A DNA stretch of 39,064 bases, taken from assembly GCA_028715625.1 (NCBI GenBank), contig JAQURL010000021.1, positions 1 to 39,064 of the forward strand, read 5' to 3'. Under the pieces are notes generated by a model that saw only the letters and a list, made by a program, of their open reading frames with translations, was not told where the DNA came from and did no database searches. Positions 23,069 to 31,324 of the stretch are shown one piece after another (position 1 is the first letter of the stretch; each line of letters starts with the position of its first letter). The stretch is from Candidatus Margulisiibacteriota bacterium. GTDB lineage: Bacteria; Margulisbacteria; Riflemargulisbacteria; GWF2-35-9. Both the position numbers and the translations under genes were made by a program.

Positions 23069-25543
23069 ATGAATTCCACGTTTAGTAAACGCGCCTATAC
23101 AATTCATTTTTCTATATGCCTGATAGGCCTGTTAAAGCTCTTAAGAATGACAGCGACAATTGTAGCTGAAAAGATGGCGGCAGTGTCAGGGAATGTTGAT
23201 TTTTATTTATGGATTAAACCTTTGTTTTTCCCCTATAAACCCGTAGATGTTCTGTTCTATATAGTGAGTATAATCGTACTGTTTTTGTATTTTTCTTTAT
23301 TTTTTGTTTTGCTTAATATAAATCCAAAAAATAAAACTGAACAAAACAGGACAAAACTATGGTTCTATTCCATAAATCTATTTTTATTGAATATGGTTGT
23401 ATTTATACCTAAAAATCCCGGTGATTATGGACTCAGGGTATTATTATGGATATTGATTTTCTTGTTACCGCTTTATTATCGAGTAATAAAAATAGATGGA
23501 ATTATTAATTTTTTAAAAAAATATTCCCAAATATTGTATGTTTTAATATTTACCTTATGTTTATTACAAATATTCTCCATTTTTTCCCCTTTTGTTTTCG
23601 AAAAAATAAAACTGCACAATGAATTTTATGAAATACCTGCGGAAACTTTGATAAACGGTACTTACGTTGACAACTTCGATTTCATCAATGAAAGCAAATT
23701 GCTTGGAGTAACACAAAAGTACGATTTTCGTAAACAAATAACAGAAACATACTCCGGACAATTATCTGCTGAAAAGCAACTAAAACCTGAAGATTTTTCA
23801 CAGTATTTAAACTATTATTATGATAAACAGCAAAAACAATTATTTAATTTCAGCAGTTTTAACTTCAGTAAAAGAGATTTTCTGACAAAGATTTTTGAGG
23901 ATCCAATAGAAATCAAACATGCTGACTTGCTTCAATATATAGATCGTGCTGGTGGCAAAGAACAGAGCTTATCATCGTCATCCTGGCAAATTGAGGATTT
24001 TATAAATAAAAATTTTAATGAAATCAACTGGCAGATACTTAATAGGGGTATTTTGCATCATCACAACCATTTTTATGGTCCTATAAATGAACTGAACTTG
24101 GGAAAACCCGTGAATAAGACATTTATGCAATATGGATGGCTTAATATAACAATTTTGAAGGAATTATTAAAATATTCAGGCGGCATAAAACTGCAAAATT
24201 ATTTTCATTTATTCTATTCATTTTATTATATTTATTATTTTTTATTTATTTTATTATTATTTTTTTTATTCAGGAAAATCGAGTATGTAGTAGCTATCAC
24301 ATTATTTATTACAGCCGGCCTAAATTTTTTTGAATTTCAGTTTTTATTTTTAGGTCCAGGCGCTAATCCGATCAGACATCTTTTTGATGTTCCAATAATA
24401 TTTTTCCTTGCTTTTTATATGAAAAATAAAAATATTCTCTATATATTTCTGCTATTTGTTTTTTGTTTGCTGGCTATTTTCAATAATTCCAGTCTTGGTT
24501 TATTTGTGACTGCCTCTGCTATAGCTACATTGGGTATTTATTATTTTTTCCAGGATAATAAACTTTTTTCAATTGCCTGGAGATATTTACTGTTATGTAT
24601 ATTATTTTTCTTGAGTGTAGCAGTATACTTAGCTAGCAGCCATCTTGGTGTCGATTATATCACTGAATATTTTAATCTCGGTCTGCTTGGATTTCCTTTA
24701 TCATTAGCCGATATCTATATGATATTAGCTGTAATCGCCACAGGATATTTTGTCTGGATAAAATTTTCTGACAAAAAAAAATATGATTTCAAGTTTATTG
24801 TAATTTTTCTTTTTCTCTACTCACAAGTTCTTTTAACTTATTATATTTGGGGCTCGGACAAGCATCATTTCCTGGTATTTATACCAATATATACTTTAAC
24901 TATTTTCGCCTTTTTAAAGATGATTCTTGATAATAAACCCGGTTTTTTAAAAACTGAAAAAAGAATCCTGGGAATAATTTCCTTAGCCGGTTTTCTGGTT
25001 TTTTTGTTTTCTCTGCAACCATATTATCAGAGCAAAAATACATATATGAATATTTTCAAGGAACACAGGACATATCACTGGAAACTGCAGAAAGCAGATC
25101 TGATTTCGACAATGAATCCGATTTATTTTGAAAATGCTGTAAAATTAATAAAAAAATATAGTGACAAGAGTGATATTTATATTCTTTCCAGATATGATTA
25201 TTTTATTCCTTTTCTTGCTGACAGATATAGTGCAATGCCATATTTTGATTTGACCGCATACATTATGAGCGACAAAGAATTCCAGGCTTGCGTTGCCAAA
25301 TTGCTTACGGATAAACCCGAGTATCTATTTGTCGATTCCGACATTAACAGGGATTTCAGCATGGACATAATACATATGGATGTTTTTAAACTGGGCCCGA
25401 TTCTACATAATGAGTCGATAAGCCGCTACTTGAGATTAACTAACTTGAAACGGTTGTTTGATATTGTTAAGAATAATTATGCGCTTATGGAAAAGACGGA
25501 CTTGCTTACCGTTTATCATAGAATAAATAACAAAGTTGAATAA
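23069..25543 (+). CDS. Large multi-pass membrane protein with soluble insert, GT-C-like
   Basis: 824 residues with about 12 predicted hydrophobic segments. N-terminal helices occupy about residues 1-190. A hydrophilic loop of about 180 residues (190-370) carries HHHNHFYGPINELNLG and QYGWLNI, a motif seen in GT-C lipid-linked-sugar transferases between the first helices. More helices run to about 640, and the C-terminal 160 residues form a soluble domain (DIYILSRYDYFIPFLADRYS onward). I see no catalytic signature that fixes the family. It starts directly at the stop of the GtrB-like gene and overlaps the next gene by 8 nt. It probably transfers the lipid-linked sugar outside the inner membrane, or polymerises a glycan. 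Confidence 0.6.
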   Translation: MNSTFSKRAYTIHFSICLIGLLKLLRMTATIVAEKMAAVSGNVDFYLWIKPLFFPYKPVDVLFYIVSIIVLFLYFSLFFVLLNINPKNKTEQNRTKLWFYSINLFLLNMVVFIPKNPGDYGLRVLLWILIFLLPLYYRVIKIDGIINFLKKYSQILYVLIFTLCLLQIFSIFSPFVFEKIKLHNEFYEIPAETLINGTYVDNFDFINESKLLGVTQKYDFRKQITETYSGQLSAEKQLKPEDFSQYLNYYYDKQQKQLFNFSSFNFSKRDFLTKIFEDPIEIKHADLLQYIDRAGGKEQSLSSSSWQIEDFINKNFNEINWQILNRGILHHHNHFYGPINELNLGKPVNKTFMQYGWLNITILKELLKYSGGIKLQNYFHLFYSFYYIYYFLFILLLFFLFRKIEYVVAITLFITAGLNFFEFQFLFLGPGANPIRHLFDVPIIFFLAFYMKNKNILYIFLLFVFCLLAIFNNSSLGLFVTASAIATLGIYYFFQDNKLFSIAWRYLLLCILFFLSVAVYLASSHLGVDYITEYFNLGLLGFPLSLADIYMILAVIATGYFVWIKFSDKKKYDFKFIVIFLFLYSQVLLTYYIWGSDKHHFLVFIPIYTLTIFAFLKMILDNKPGFLKTEKRILGIISLAGFLVFLFSLQPYYQSKNTYMNIFKEHRTYHWKLQKADLISTMNPIYFENAVKLIKKYSDKSDIYILSRYDYFIPFLADRYSAMPYFDLTAYIMSDKEFQACVAKLLTDKPEYLFVDSDINRDFSMDIIHMDVFKLGPILHNESISRYLRLTNLKRLFDIVKNNYALMEKTDLLTVYHRINNKVE

Positions 25544-27374
25544 ATTCATCAATAAAAAATTTCTGGTTAATGCTTTACCTTATTTCTGTTTAATTTTAAT
25601 TGTCGGTTCCTATCAGCTCTTAACCATTAACAGATATTTGCCTGTTCAGGAAGGCTGGTTCAATTATTATTCCGAGTTAATTTATAGAGGGAAAATACCT
25701 TACCGCGATTTTTATTTATATATTCAGCCTGTTTATATGTTTATCATGGATTGTATTTATAAATTATCCAGGTTTTTTTCAGTTTCTTCCATACTCTCCA
25801 TGAGGATATTTGGGATTGTAGAGCGTATTATTTTAGTTTTATTGATATATAAAATAGTAAGCAAAATAAATGACAGGTTTATCGCCTTTCTTTGCCTGGT
25901 TATAGCTTATTTTTTTTATAGCAGTTTTAATGTAGATTTACCTTATTCTTATTATCAAACAGCGCTTTTTATAACAATTCTTGCTACTGTTTTCATGTTT
26001 AATTTTATAACAAATGAACGAGCAGGATTTACAAATATCATAAATATTTTTTTAGCAGGGTTATTCACGGCAATGGCTTTTTTAACCAAACAATCATCAG
26101 GTATACTTTTCTCTCTTTTTTTTATAATAGTCCTGATACTTTATGCATATAGATATCACACTTTCACAAGTTTGCTTAAATACCTGGTAATCTATATAGC
26201 CGGCTATCTTTTACCCCTTATTTTTTTCGGTATCTGGCTTGTTCGTCATGATACTGTGCGTAACTACTTTAATCAGGTTTATATCTCAACAAGCAGCAAG
26301 GGTGCTCTCCGGGATATTCTTTTCGGATTTATTCCCAGATTATTCGATTCTATCGATATTAGAAAAATTTCATTATATATAATACTTTTTATATTAGTAT
26401 ATTTTTTCGCAAAAAAATCAAAAAGCAAAAAAAACGCTAATTATGCTCCTTATAGCGGGTTCCTTGTATTTACATGCTTGATAATAGCATCTTTTTTATA
26501 TTCATATTTTACACCAGGGTTGATAGAAAATTTTTTATTTTTAGGCAATTATCAAACGATTGACCACTACCTGTCTTTTATAATTTTTTTTACAGTGATA
26601 TTAATAGTTTTTAAAGCTTTTTATGTATGGATAATTAATCCTTATGATAAAAAGAATATGGTGTTTTTGTATTTGTCCGCGGTTTCTTTTATCTGGATGT
26701 TCGCTCATGGTATGTCAGGGGTATTGGAAATACATGCGTTGTTGTTAGCTTTCCCTGTAGTTTTTTTATTTCTTTGGGACATTCTTAAAGGAGACTTGAC
26801 CAAAAAAATATTTTTGATTATTTTTGTAGTTTTCAGTATCTCTTCGGTAATAATAATATCTTCTTCAAGATATAAAACTCCTTATTACTGGTGGGGCTGG
26901 GGCGAACCTGATGTCCGTGAAGCAAGATTTTCATCAAAAATTCCTGAACTTGAGGGGTTTTATTTGTCAGCATCTTCACTAACATGTTATGAAGATATTT
27001 ATAACCTGATAATGAGAAATTCTACACCTCAAGATGAAGTTTATTTTTTCCCGCACATTTCATTGTTCAACGTTTTAACGCGACGGGTTAATTCTTCTTT
27101 CTCAGCAATAAATTATTTTGATGTTTGCAGCGATAAATATGCTTTAAAAACAGCAGAATATATAAAAAATTTTCGTCCTAAAATTATTTTATTCATGCAT
27201 TTTCCAGAAGATGCCTGGGTTACTCATGAAAATATTTTTAGAGCAGGGAAGAGAAGCGGGCAAAGAGAGATCGCTCAGGTTATCAATACACTGAGAGAAA
27301 ATGGTATTTACAAAAGGGTATATTATAAACAGGTAAACAACTGTTATCCAATTGAAGTTTTGGTTCGTAATTAA
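25536..27374 (+). CDS. Multi-pass membrane glycosyltransferase, GT-C (ArnT/PMT-like)
   Basis: 612 residues, about 10-12 hydrophobic segments plus a soluble C-terminal domain of about 150 residues. Between the first two helices lies QEGWFNYYSELIYRGKIPYRDFYL, whose acidic residue and GxxPYRDF motif are common in GT-C enzymes that use polyprenyl-phosphate sugars. The Arg-rich and Trp-rich linker near WWGWGEPDVREARF precedes the soluble domain. It begins with TTG, overlapping the stop of the previous gene by 8 nt, and is the last gene of the rfbF operon. Likely role: moves a sugar from undecaprenyl phosphate to a glycan or protein on the periplasmic side. Donor and acceptor unknown. Confidence 0.72.
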   Translation: MNKFINKKFLVNALPYFCLILIVGSYQLLTINRYLPVQEGWFNYYSELIYRGKIPYRDFYLYIQPVYMFIMDCIYKLSRFFSVSSILSMRIFGIVERIILVLLIYKIVSKINDRFIAFLCLVIAYFFYSSFNVDLPYSYYQTALFITILATVFMFNFITNERAGFTNIINIFLAGLFTAMAFLTKQSSGILFSLFFIIVLILYAYRYHTFTSLLKYLVIYIAGYLLPLIFFGIWLVRHDTVRNYFNQVYISTSSKGALRDILFGFIPRLFDSIDIRKISLYIILFILVYFFAKKSKSKKNANYAPYSGFLVFTCLIIASFLYSYFTPGLIENFLFLGNYQTIDHYLSFIIFFTVILIVFKAFYVWIINPYDKKNMVFLYLSAVSFIWMFAHGMSGVLEIHALLLAFPVVFLFLWDILKGDLTKKIFLIIFVVFSISSVIIISSSRYKTPYYWWGWGEPDVREARFSSKIPELEGFYLSASSLTCYEDIYNLIMRNSTPQDEVYFFPHISLFNVLTRRVNSSFSAINYFDVCSDKYALKTAEYIKNFRPKIILFMHFPEDAWVTHENIFRAGKRSGQREIAQVINTLRENGIYKRVYYKQVNNCYPIEVLVRN

Positions 27375-27379
27375 TAATT

Positions 27380-27865
27380 TTAACCGTAAAAGTTAATTGA
27401 GAAAATATTCCTTAAATAATGCAGAAAACCAGCCAATATTTTCCCTTTGCCGGTTAAATCAATATAATTTTCTGATATTTTTATGAATTTATTTATGGCC
27501 AGCTCATTAATTCTTTTCCCAAGTATTTCTTCATTATTATACAGATTTTTAATATTTTGATACGTTAATTTTTTTTGTGATGATTCATTTATTTCCAACA
27601 TAATTCGCAATGAAATTGAGTTCATCAGATTAATAAAAAAGGTTAAATATAGATTCCAAAAAAGTACCAGATTAAAATAAATGATGATGGCATTGAGTAC
27701 CCCAAACCTGTCCAACAGAGGTTTTACCAGTAAAATACTGATAGCAAGAAATATGGAGTAAGCCTTGATCAAATAACTACGATTCCCGTATATTCGGGTA
27801 ACTACTAAGTGCAGAGCCACATAGACGCAGAAAAGAACCATCGCTGTCAGAAACAATATGCTCAT
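27380..27865 (-). CDS. Small membrane protein with C-terminal winged-helix-like domain, copy 2
   Basis: 161 residues, no family that I can name. Three hydrophobic segments (about 2-22, 32-48, 56-80) are followed by a cytoplasmic-looking domain at 82-145 with a winged-helix pattern: an SISLRIMLEINES helix, then IKNLYNNEEILGKRINELAINK, then a short wing IKISENYIDLTGKGKILAG. The C-terminal helix LHYLRNIF follows. The order, length and spacing match the upstream neighbour, so the two are ancient duplicates. Translation is coupled by an ATGA overlap. It is the last gene of the minus operon and converges on the GT-C gene with 5 nt between stop codons. Function unknown; either a membrane-tethered regulator or a wHTH used for protein contact in glycan assembly. 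Confidence 0.7.
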   Translation of the reverse strand: MSILFLTAMVLFCVYVALHLVVTRIYGNRSYLIKAYSIFLAISILLVKPLLDRFGVLNAIIIYFNLVLFWNLYLTFFINLMNSISLRIMLEINESSQKKLTYQNIKNLYNNEEILGKRINELAINKFIKISENYIDLTGKGKILAGFLHYLRNIFSINFYG

Positions 27866-28407
27866 TTTTCAAACCCTAATTGTTTGAGTTTCCAGACTTT
27901 TAATAAAAGCTTGGTCATGTAGACCATTCGTCTGCCTTTGTCAGTAAGCTTATAGGTGTTATTTTTCACATCAATCCAGCCCAACATATCGTTTATTCTC
28001 CGAATTCTGCTTGTCCTGATATATTCGATACCTTCTCCACCAGCGTATAATTCTGCTATTTTATCTTTATGGATGTGATTTTTATTTTCATAAACAAGAG
28101 AAAGAATGGAGGTAGAAACACTCGCTGCGACCAGACTGACAAAATTCATAAATATTGCATAATGAAAAGCAAAGTAAAAGAACACTCCGATTAGAAAATC
28201 AAAAAGGATAATAAGAGAAAATTTGTTTAGGTTTAATAAGCAGTATAAGGAAGAAATCACCAGGTATAGGGTAAAAAATTTAAAATGTAAAAGATTGAAT
28301 TGTTTTAACGGTGATTTGCCGCGCCCGGTTTTTAATAATACAGCAGCAATAATATAGACAGAATAAGTCCCTATAAAGAAAATCAGAAATATGTAATTAT
28401 TTGTCAT
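27862..28407 (-). CDS. Small membrane protein with C-terminal winged-helix-like domain, copy 1
   Basis: 181 residues, family not recognised. Hydrophobic segments lie at about 6-25, 43-60 and 63-95. The C-terminal domain (97-165) reads like a winged helix: SVSTSILSLVYEN, then KIAELYAGGEGIEYIRTSRI, RRINDMLGWIDV, and NTYKLTDKGRRMV as the wing. A final basic/hydrophobic helix follows. The positions shared with copy 2 include the Ser-x-Ser start, the LY after the second helix, the Arg-Ile pair of the recognition helix, and the Y-x-L-T-x-K-G wing. It begins with an ATGA overlap on the GtrA-like gene and ends with one on copy 2, which implies matched expression of all three. Confidence 0.7.
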   Translation of the reverse strand: MTNNYIFLIFFIGTYSVYIIAAVLLKTGRGKSPLKQFNLLHFKFFTLYLVISSLYCLLNLNKFSLIILFDFLIGVFFYFAFHYAIFMNFVSLVAASVSTSILSLVYENKNHIHKDKIAELYAGGEGIEYIRTSRIRRINDMLGWIDVKNNTYKLTDKGRRMVYMTKLLLKVWKLKQLGFEK

Positions 28408-28802
28408 ATTTTGTTTGAGTCTATATAAACAATATTTTTTTGAAGCAGATAAGAGATGATACCCATAGGAAATAACAAAATAGCTCCGGCCACAAGCATA
28501 TTGATATGGAAGATATTAAAAATTGCCAACAAACCGATATTGATAATATAACTTATGCCATAAGATAAAAAAAAGCGAAAGATCAGCTTGTTGTTTTTAC
28601 TGTTAAAAACCAATTTCCCGTATACTTTAAAATTAAAGAGGATTCCGATAAAAGTTGAGCAAAAAGATGCTATGGTATAGTGTACTCCCAAAATAATGAA
28701 AAGCGCATAAACTGAATAGCCGAATATCGCGCATAATACTCCGGTTAACAGAAAACGGATAAAACGAACTTCCAGTATATTTTTAATAGTTTTTATTATC
28801 AT
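28404..28802 (-). CDS. GtrA-like membrane protein (putative lipid-linked sugar flippase)
   Basis: 132 residues with four transmembrane helices (about 14-34, 40-57, 70-93, 97-118), the size and plan of GtrA family proteins. FIRFLLTGVLCAIFGYSVYALF at the N-terminus, and SFCSTFIGILFNFKVYGKLVF, which ends the second helix with the Asn-Phe and basic cluster, are typical. GtrA proteins are thought to flip polyprenyl-phosphate sugars or to help the partnering GtrB. It overlaps the preceding membrane protein gene by 20 nt, with AGGG before the ATG, and is coupled to the following winged-helix gene by ATGA. Confidence 0.85.
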   Translation of the reverse strand: MIIKTIKNILEVRFIRFLLTGVLCAIFGYSVYALFIILGVHYTIASFCSTFIGILFNFKVYGKLVFNSKNNKLIFRFFLSYGISYIINIGLLAIFNIFHINMLVAGAILLFPMGIISYLLQKNIVYIDSNKI

Positions 28803-30267
28803 TTTTCCCTATTCTCTGTCTTAAGATTAAGGTCGTGGGTCCACCGATTTTTTGTCCGACGGGAGATAAAAGTTCCTGCGGCAGAGGGCTTGCCGGGGAT
28901 GACTTCAAGGCTTGTGCTAGAGGGATATCCGGATGATATACAGCAAATATTATTAAAGGTGCTATTTTGAATCCTTTATTATGAAGATGCCCTGAATAAA
29001 ATATTCTGTTATTGTTGTTTAAAAGTACACTATTGGAAACAATCATCAAGAGCAGGAAAAAAGCTGTCAAACTTCCTAATCCAGGATTCTGCTCGATTAA
29101 TTTTTGGATTAAATAAATTGACGTACAAAATATTACCATTAGAGGTGGTAAAGTATAATAAACAATTTTAACATCAGCCCAAAGCAACGGCGGATGAGCG
29201 ATTGTCATAAGATTCAGCAGAAAGACTATATATACTATTCCAATTATCAGTACGCTGACAGGTATTAATTTGTATTTTTGATTAATATTTTTTTTGCTTA
29301 TATAGTGAAACATTATAAATATAGAAAATCCGATTAAAATAAAAGCACCAATCATCCCTATATTCCCGAAAAACTGCTGTACATATTCACTTAATAAAAA
29401 AAATCCCTGCTTAAAATTTTGAAAGGATAATGTGCCTGCATATTGAATTTGCGCATGGTTTGTTCCAGAACCGATTAAGTATAAAAAAGGATCTAATATT
29501 TTACGATATAGGTAAACAAAAATGAAGGAAAATAGGAACCCCCAAACTAGAGGTAAAAAATTTTTTCTTTCATAAAATTTGAAATAGACCAGAGGTATGA
29601 TAAATGCCAGTATCATATAAGCCAATCCTTGTTCATCAGCCAGACATGTAAAAGTAACTATGAAGAAAGTTAATAAAAAAGATGTTAAATGTGAATACCT
29701 GGATTCATTTTTCCCAAATGAATGTTTTTTAATAGTTATCAACCAGAACATGAAAAAAATCCCAAGAGAAGTCAATATTTTTGAGGTTCTGTAATAAAGA
29801 CCTGTCAGAAACGGCGCAGGTGATGTTAAAAAAAGAATTAATAATAAAATAGTAATAACAAACATTTTTTTTGTTAAATATTTCTTGGCGAAAAAAATAG
29901 TCATTAAAGAAATAATAATCAGGGATAAATAATGGACCATGGACAAAAAATGAGGGATACCGAGTCTGAAACAGTAGAATATGAAGCTGGTATCAACATA
30001 ATTGAAGAATGTACCAACTTCTCTGGCTCTGAAGAAATTTTTACCGTTAGCCAGTTCGGTTATCGGGTTAAATATTTTCATTAATAAAGGTTTGTCGCTT
30101 AGAAAATGAGGTATATAAACATCATTTTCATAATGAAATGTACCATTATTATAGTTAACATAAACAGATACAAGTATAATCAGAGCGCAAAGTATGATCG
30201 ATAAATATAAAATAATTTTTTGCTGTTCGGAAATATAATCAAATATTGAGATAAAAAGTTTTTTCAT
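28783..30267 (-). CDS. Multi-pass membrane protein, possible GT-C glycosyltransferase
   Basis: 494 residues with about 10-11 hydrophobic segments. The loop after the first helix contains YENDVYIPHFLSDK and FFRAREVGTFFNYVD; an acidic residue in the first extracytoplasmic loop is common in GT-C enzymes, and the RARE motif may be a family mark I cannot name. The C-terminal 60 residues are soluble and end in NDNKNY. It heads the operon with the GtrA-like and the two winged-helix membrane proteins. The same strand bias and overlaps support one transcript. It could be the transferase that uses the GtrA-flipped sugar, or an O-antigen ligase/polymerase-like protein; sequence alone does not decide. 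Confidence 0.6.
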   Translation of the reverse strand: MKKLFISIFDYISEQQKIILYLSIILCALIILVSVYVNYNNGTFHYENDVYIPHFLSDKPLLMKIFNPITELANGKNFFRAREVGTFFNYVDTSFIFYCFRLGIPHFLSMVHYLSLIIISLMTIFFAKKYLTKKMFVITILLLILFLTSPAPFLTGLYYRTSKILTSLGIFFMFWLITIKKHSFGKNESRYSHLTSFLLTFFIVTFTCLADEQGLAYMILAFIIPLVYFKFYERKNFLPLVWGFLFSFIFVYLYRKILDPFLYLIGSGTNHAQIQYAGTLSFQNFKQGFFLLSEYVQQFFGNIGMIGAFILIGFSIFIMFHYISKKNINQKYKLIPVSVLIIGIVYIVFLLNLMTIAHPPLLWADVKIVYYTLPPLMVIFCTSIYLIQKLIEQNPGLGSLTAFFLLLMIVSNSVLLNNNNRIFYSGHLHNKGFKIAPLIIFAVYHPDIPLAQALKSSPASPLPQELLSPVGQKIGGPTTLILRQRIGKNDNKNY

Positions 30268-30356
30268 AATTAAAAAAGTTTAGCATATTGTTTGAAAAAT
30301 TTATATGACCGGGATTTTACTTATCGATTTTCATAAGAACATCAAGATAGTAAATG

Positions 30357-30385
30357 TTGTTTGCCACCAGAACATCTGGTATGAT
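30357..30385 (+). promoter_or_regulatory. Candidate promoter with internal operator-like dyad before the epimerase-thiC-thiL genes
   Basis: TTGTTT (30357-30362), a 17-nt spacer and TATGAT (30380-30385). The inverted repeat ACCAGA-ACA-TCTGGT (30366-30380) occupies the spacer almost exactly, the usual position of a repressor operator. The ATG at 30401 lies 15 nt after the -10 box and has no Shine-Dalgarno sequence. Confidence 0.5.
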
Positions 30386-30400
30386 AGCTAAGATTCAATT

Positions 30401-31324
30401 ATGGTAGAAAATATTTTTATAACCGGTTCCACAGGCTGTGTCGGACATTATCTGGTAGAGCAATTCGCCAATAAACCTCAATATAAAATGTATCTCCTGA
30501 TACGCGATAAAAAACGTTTTCTGCTGGATATAGATGCTGTTAAAAATGCTGAATTGATCGTCGGAGATGTGGAGAAACTGGACTCTCTTGCTCCGCTTTT
30601 AAAACAGATGGACCATGTAATTCATATTGCCACATCCTGGTGCGGTAGTAAGGAATGTATAATCGAAGCTCCTTTAAAGCTGCTTGAACTCCTGGACCAC
30701 AAAAGAGTAAAAAAAATAATATTTTTTTCAACGGCCAGTATTCTGGGCAGAGGAAATAAGCCGCTTAAAGAGGCTGGTGAGATAGGAACAAGTTATATAA
30801 AAGATAAATATCAAAGTTATCTGGCAGTACAAAGTTCAAAGTATAAGGACAAAGTAATACATGTTTTCCCTACTGTAATAGTGGGAGGAGACAGGACTCA
30901 TCCTTTTACTCATATCAGTCAGGGCCTCAAAGAACCGGGAAAGTATTTAAAATGGCTTAAATATTTCTATATCGATTTGGGATTCCACTTTATTCACGCT
31001 CGGGATATAGCCGAAGTAATGAACTACATGCTGGAAAATGAAGTTAAAGGCAACAATTTTGTTTTGGGCAATGATTATATTTTACTTAAAGATTTTATCA
31101 AACAATGTTGTGATTATTACAAAATCAAAACCTGGATACGTATTAAAATTCCTACCGGTTTTATTAAATTTATAATTAAATTTTTTCGAATAAAAGTTGA
31201 CCCCTGGGGTTATTTTTCATTAAATTATAAATTTTTTCATTATGATACAGTGAATTGCAGGGTTTTTAAAATACCCACAATGTTATACAATATTCAGGAT
31301 ATTTTGAAACAGAGCGAAAAATAA
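30401..31324 (+). CDS. NAD-dependent epimerase/dehydratase (extended SDR)
   Basis: 307-residue extended SDR. It has IFITGSTGCVGHYLVEQF as dinucleotide-binding motif, DHVIHIATSW, catalytic Ser/Thr in IFFSTASILG, and a Y-x-x-x-K site in SYIKDKYQSY. PTVIVGGDRTHPF and FIHARDIAEVMNYML match the family. Substrate unknown; a 4-keto sugar reductase in the abequose/paratose-synthase sense would fit the nearby rfbFGH genes, and a role as nucleoside-sugar epimerase is as likely. It is immediately followed by thiC (TAA then ATG), so it is probably co-transcribed with the thiamine genes. Confidence 0.82.
   Translation: MVENIFITGSTGCVGHYLVEQFANKPQYKMYLLIRDKKRFLLDIDAVKNAELIVGDVEKLDSLAPLLKQMDHVIHIATSWCGSKECIIEAPLKLLELLDHKRVKKIIFFSTASILGRGNKPLKEAGEIGTSYIKDKYQSYLAVQSSKYKDKVIHVFPTVIVGGDRTHPFTHISQGLKEPGKYLKWLKYFYIDLGFHFIHARDIAEVMNYMLENEVKGNNFVLGNDYILLKDFIKQCCDYYKIKTWIRIKIPTGFIKFIIKFFRIKVDPWGYFSLNYKFFHYDTVNCRVFKIPTMLYNIQDILKQSEK

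Noticed and set aside
31250-31324. TPP riboswitch before thiC
   Set aside because: thiC starts right at the stop of the epimerase gene, and this stretch is coding; no CUGAGA-type core seen.
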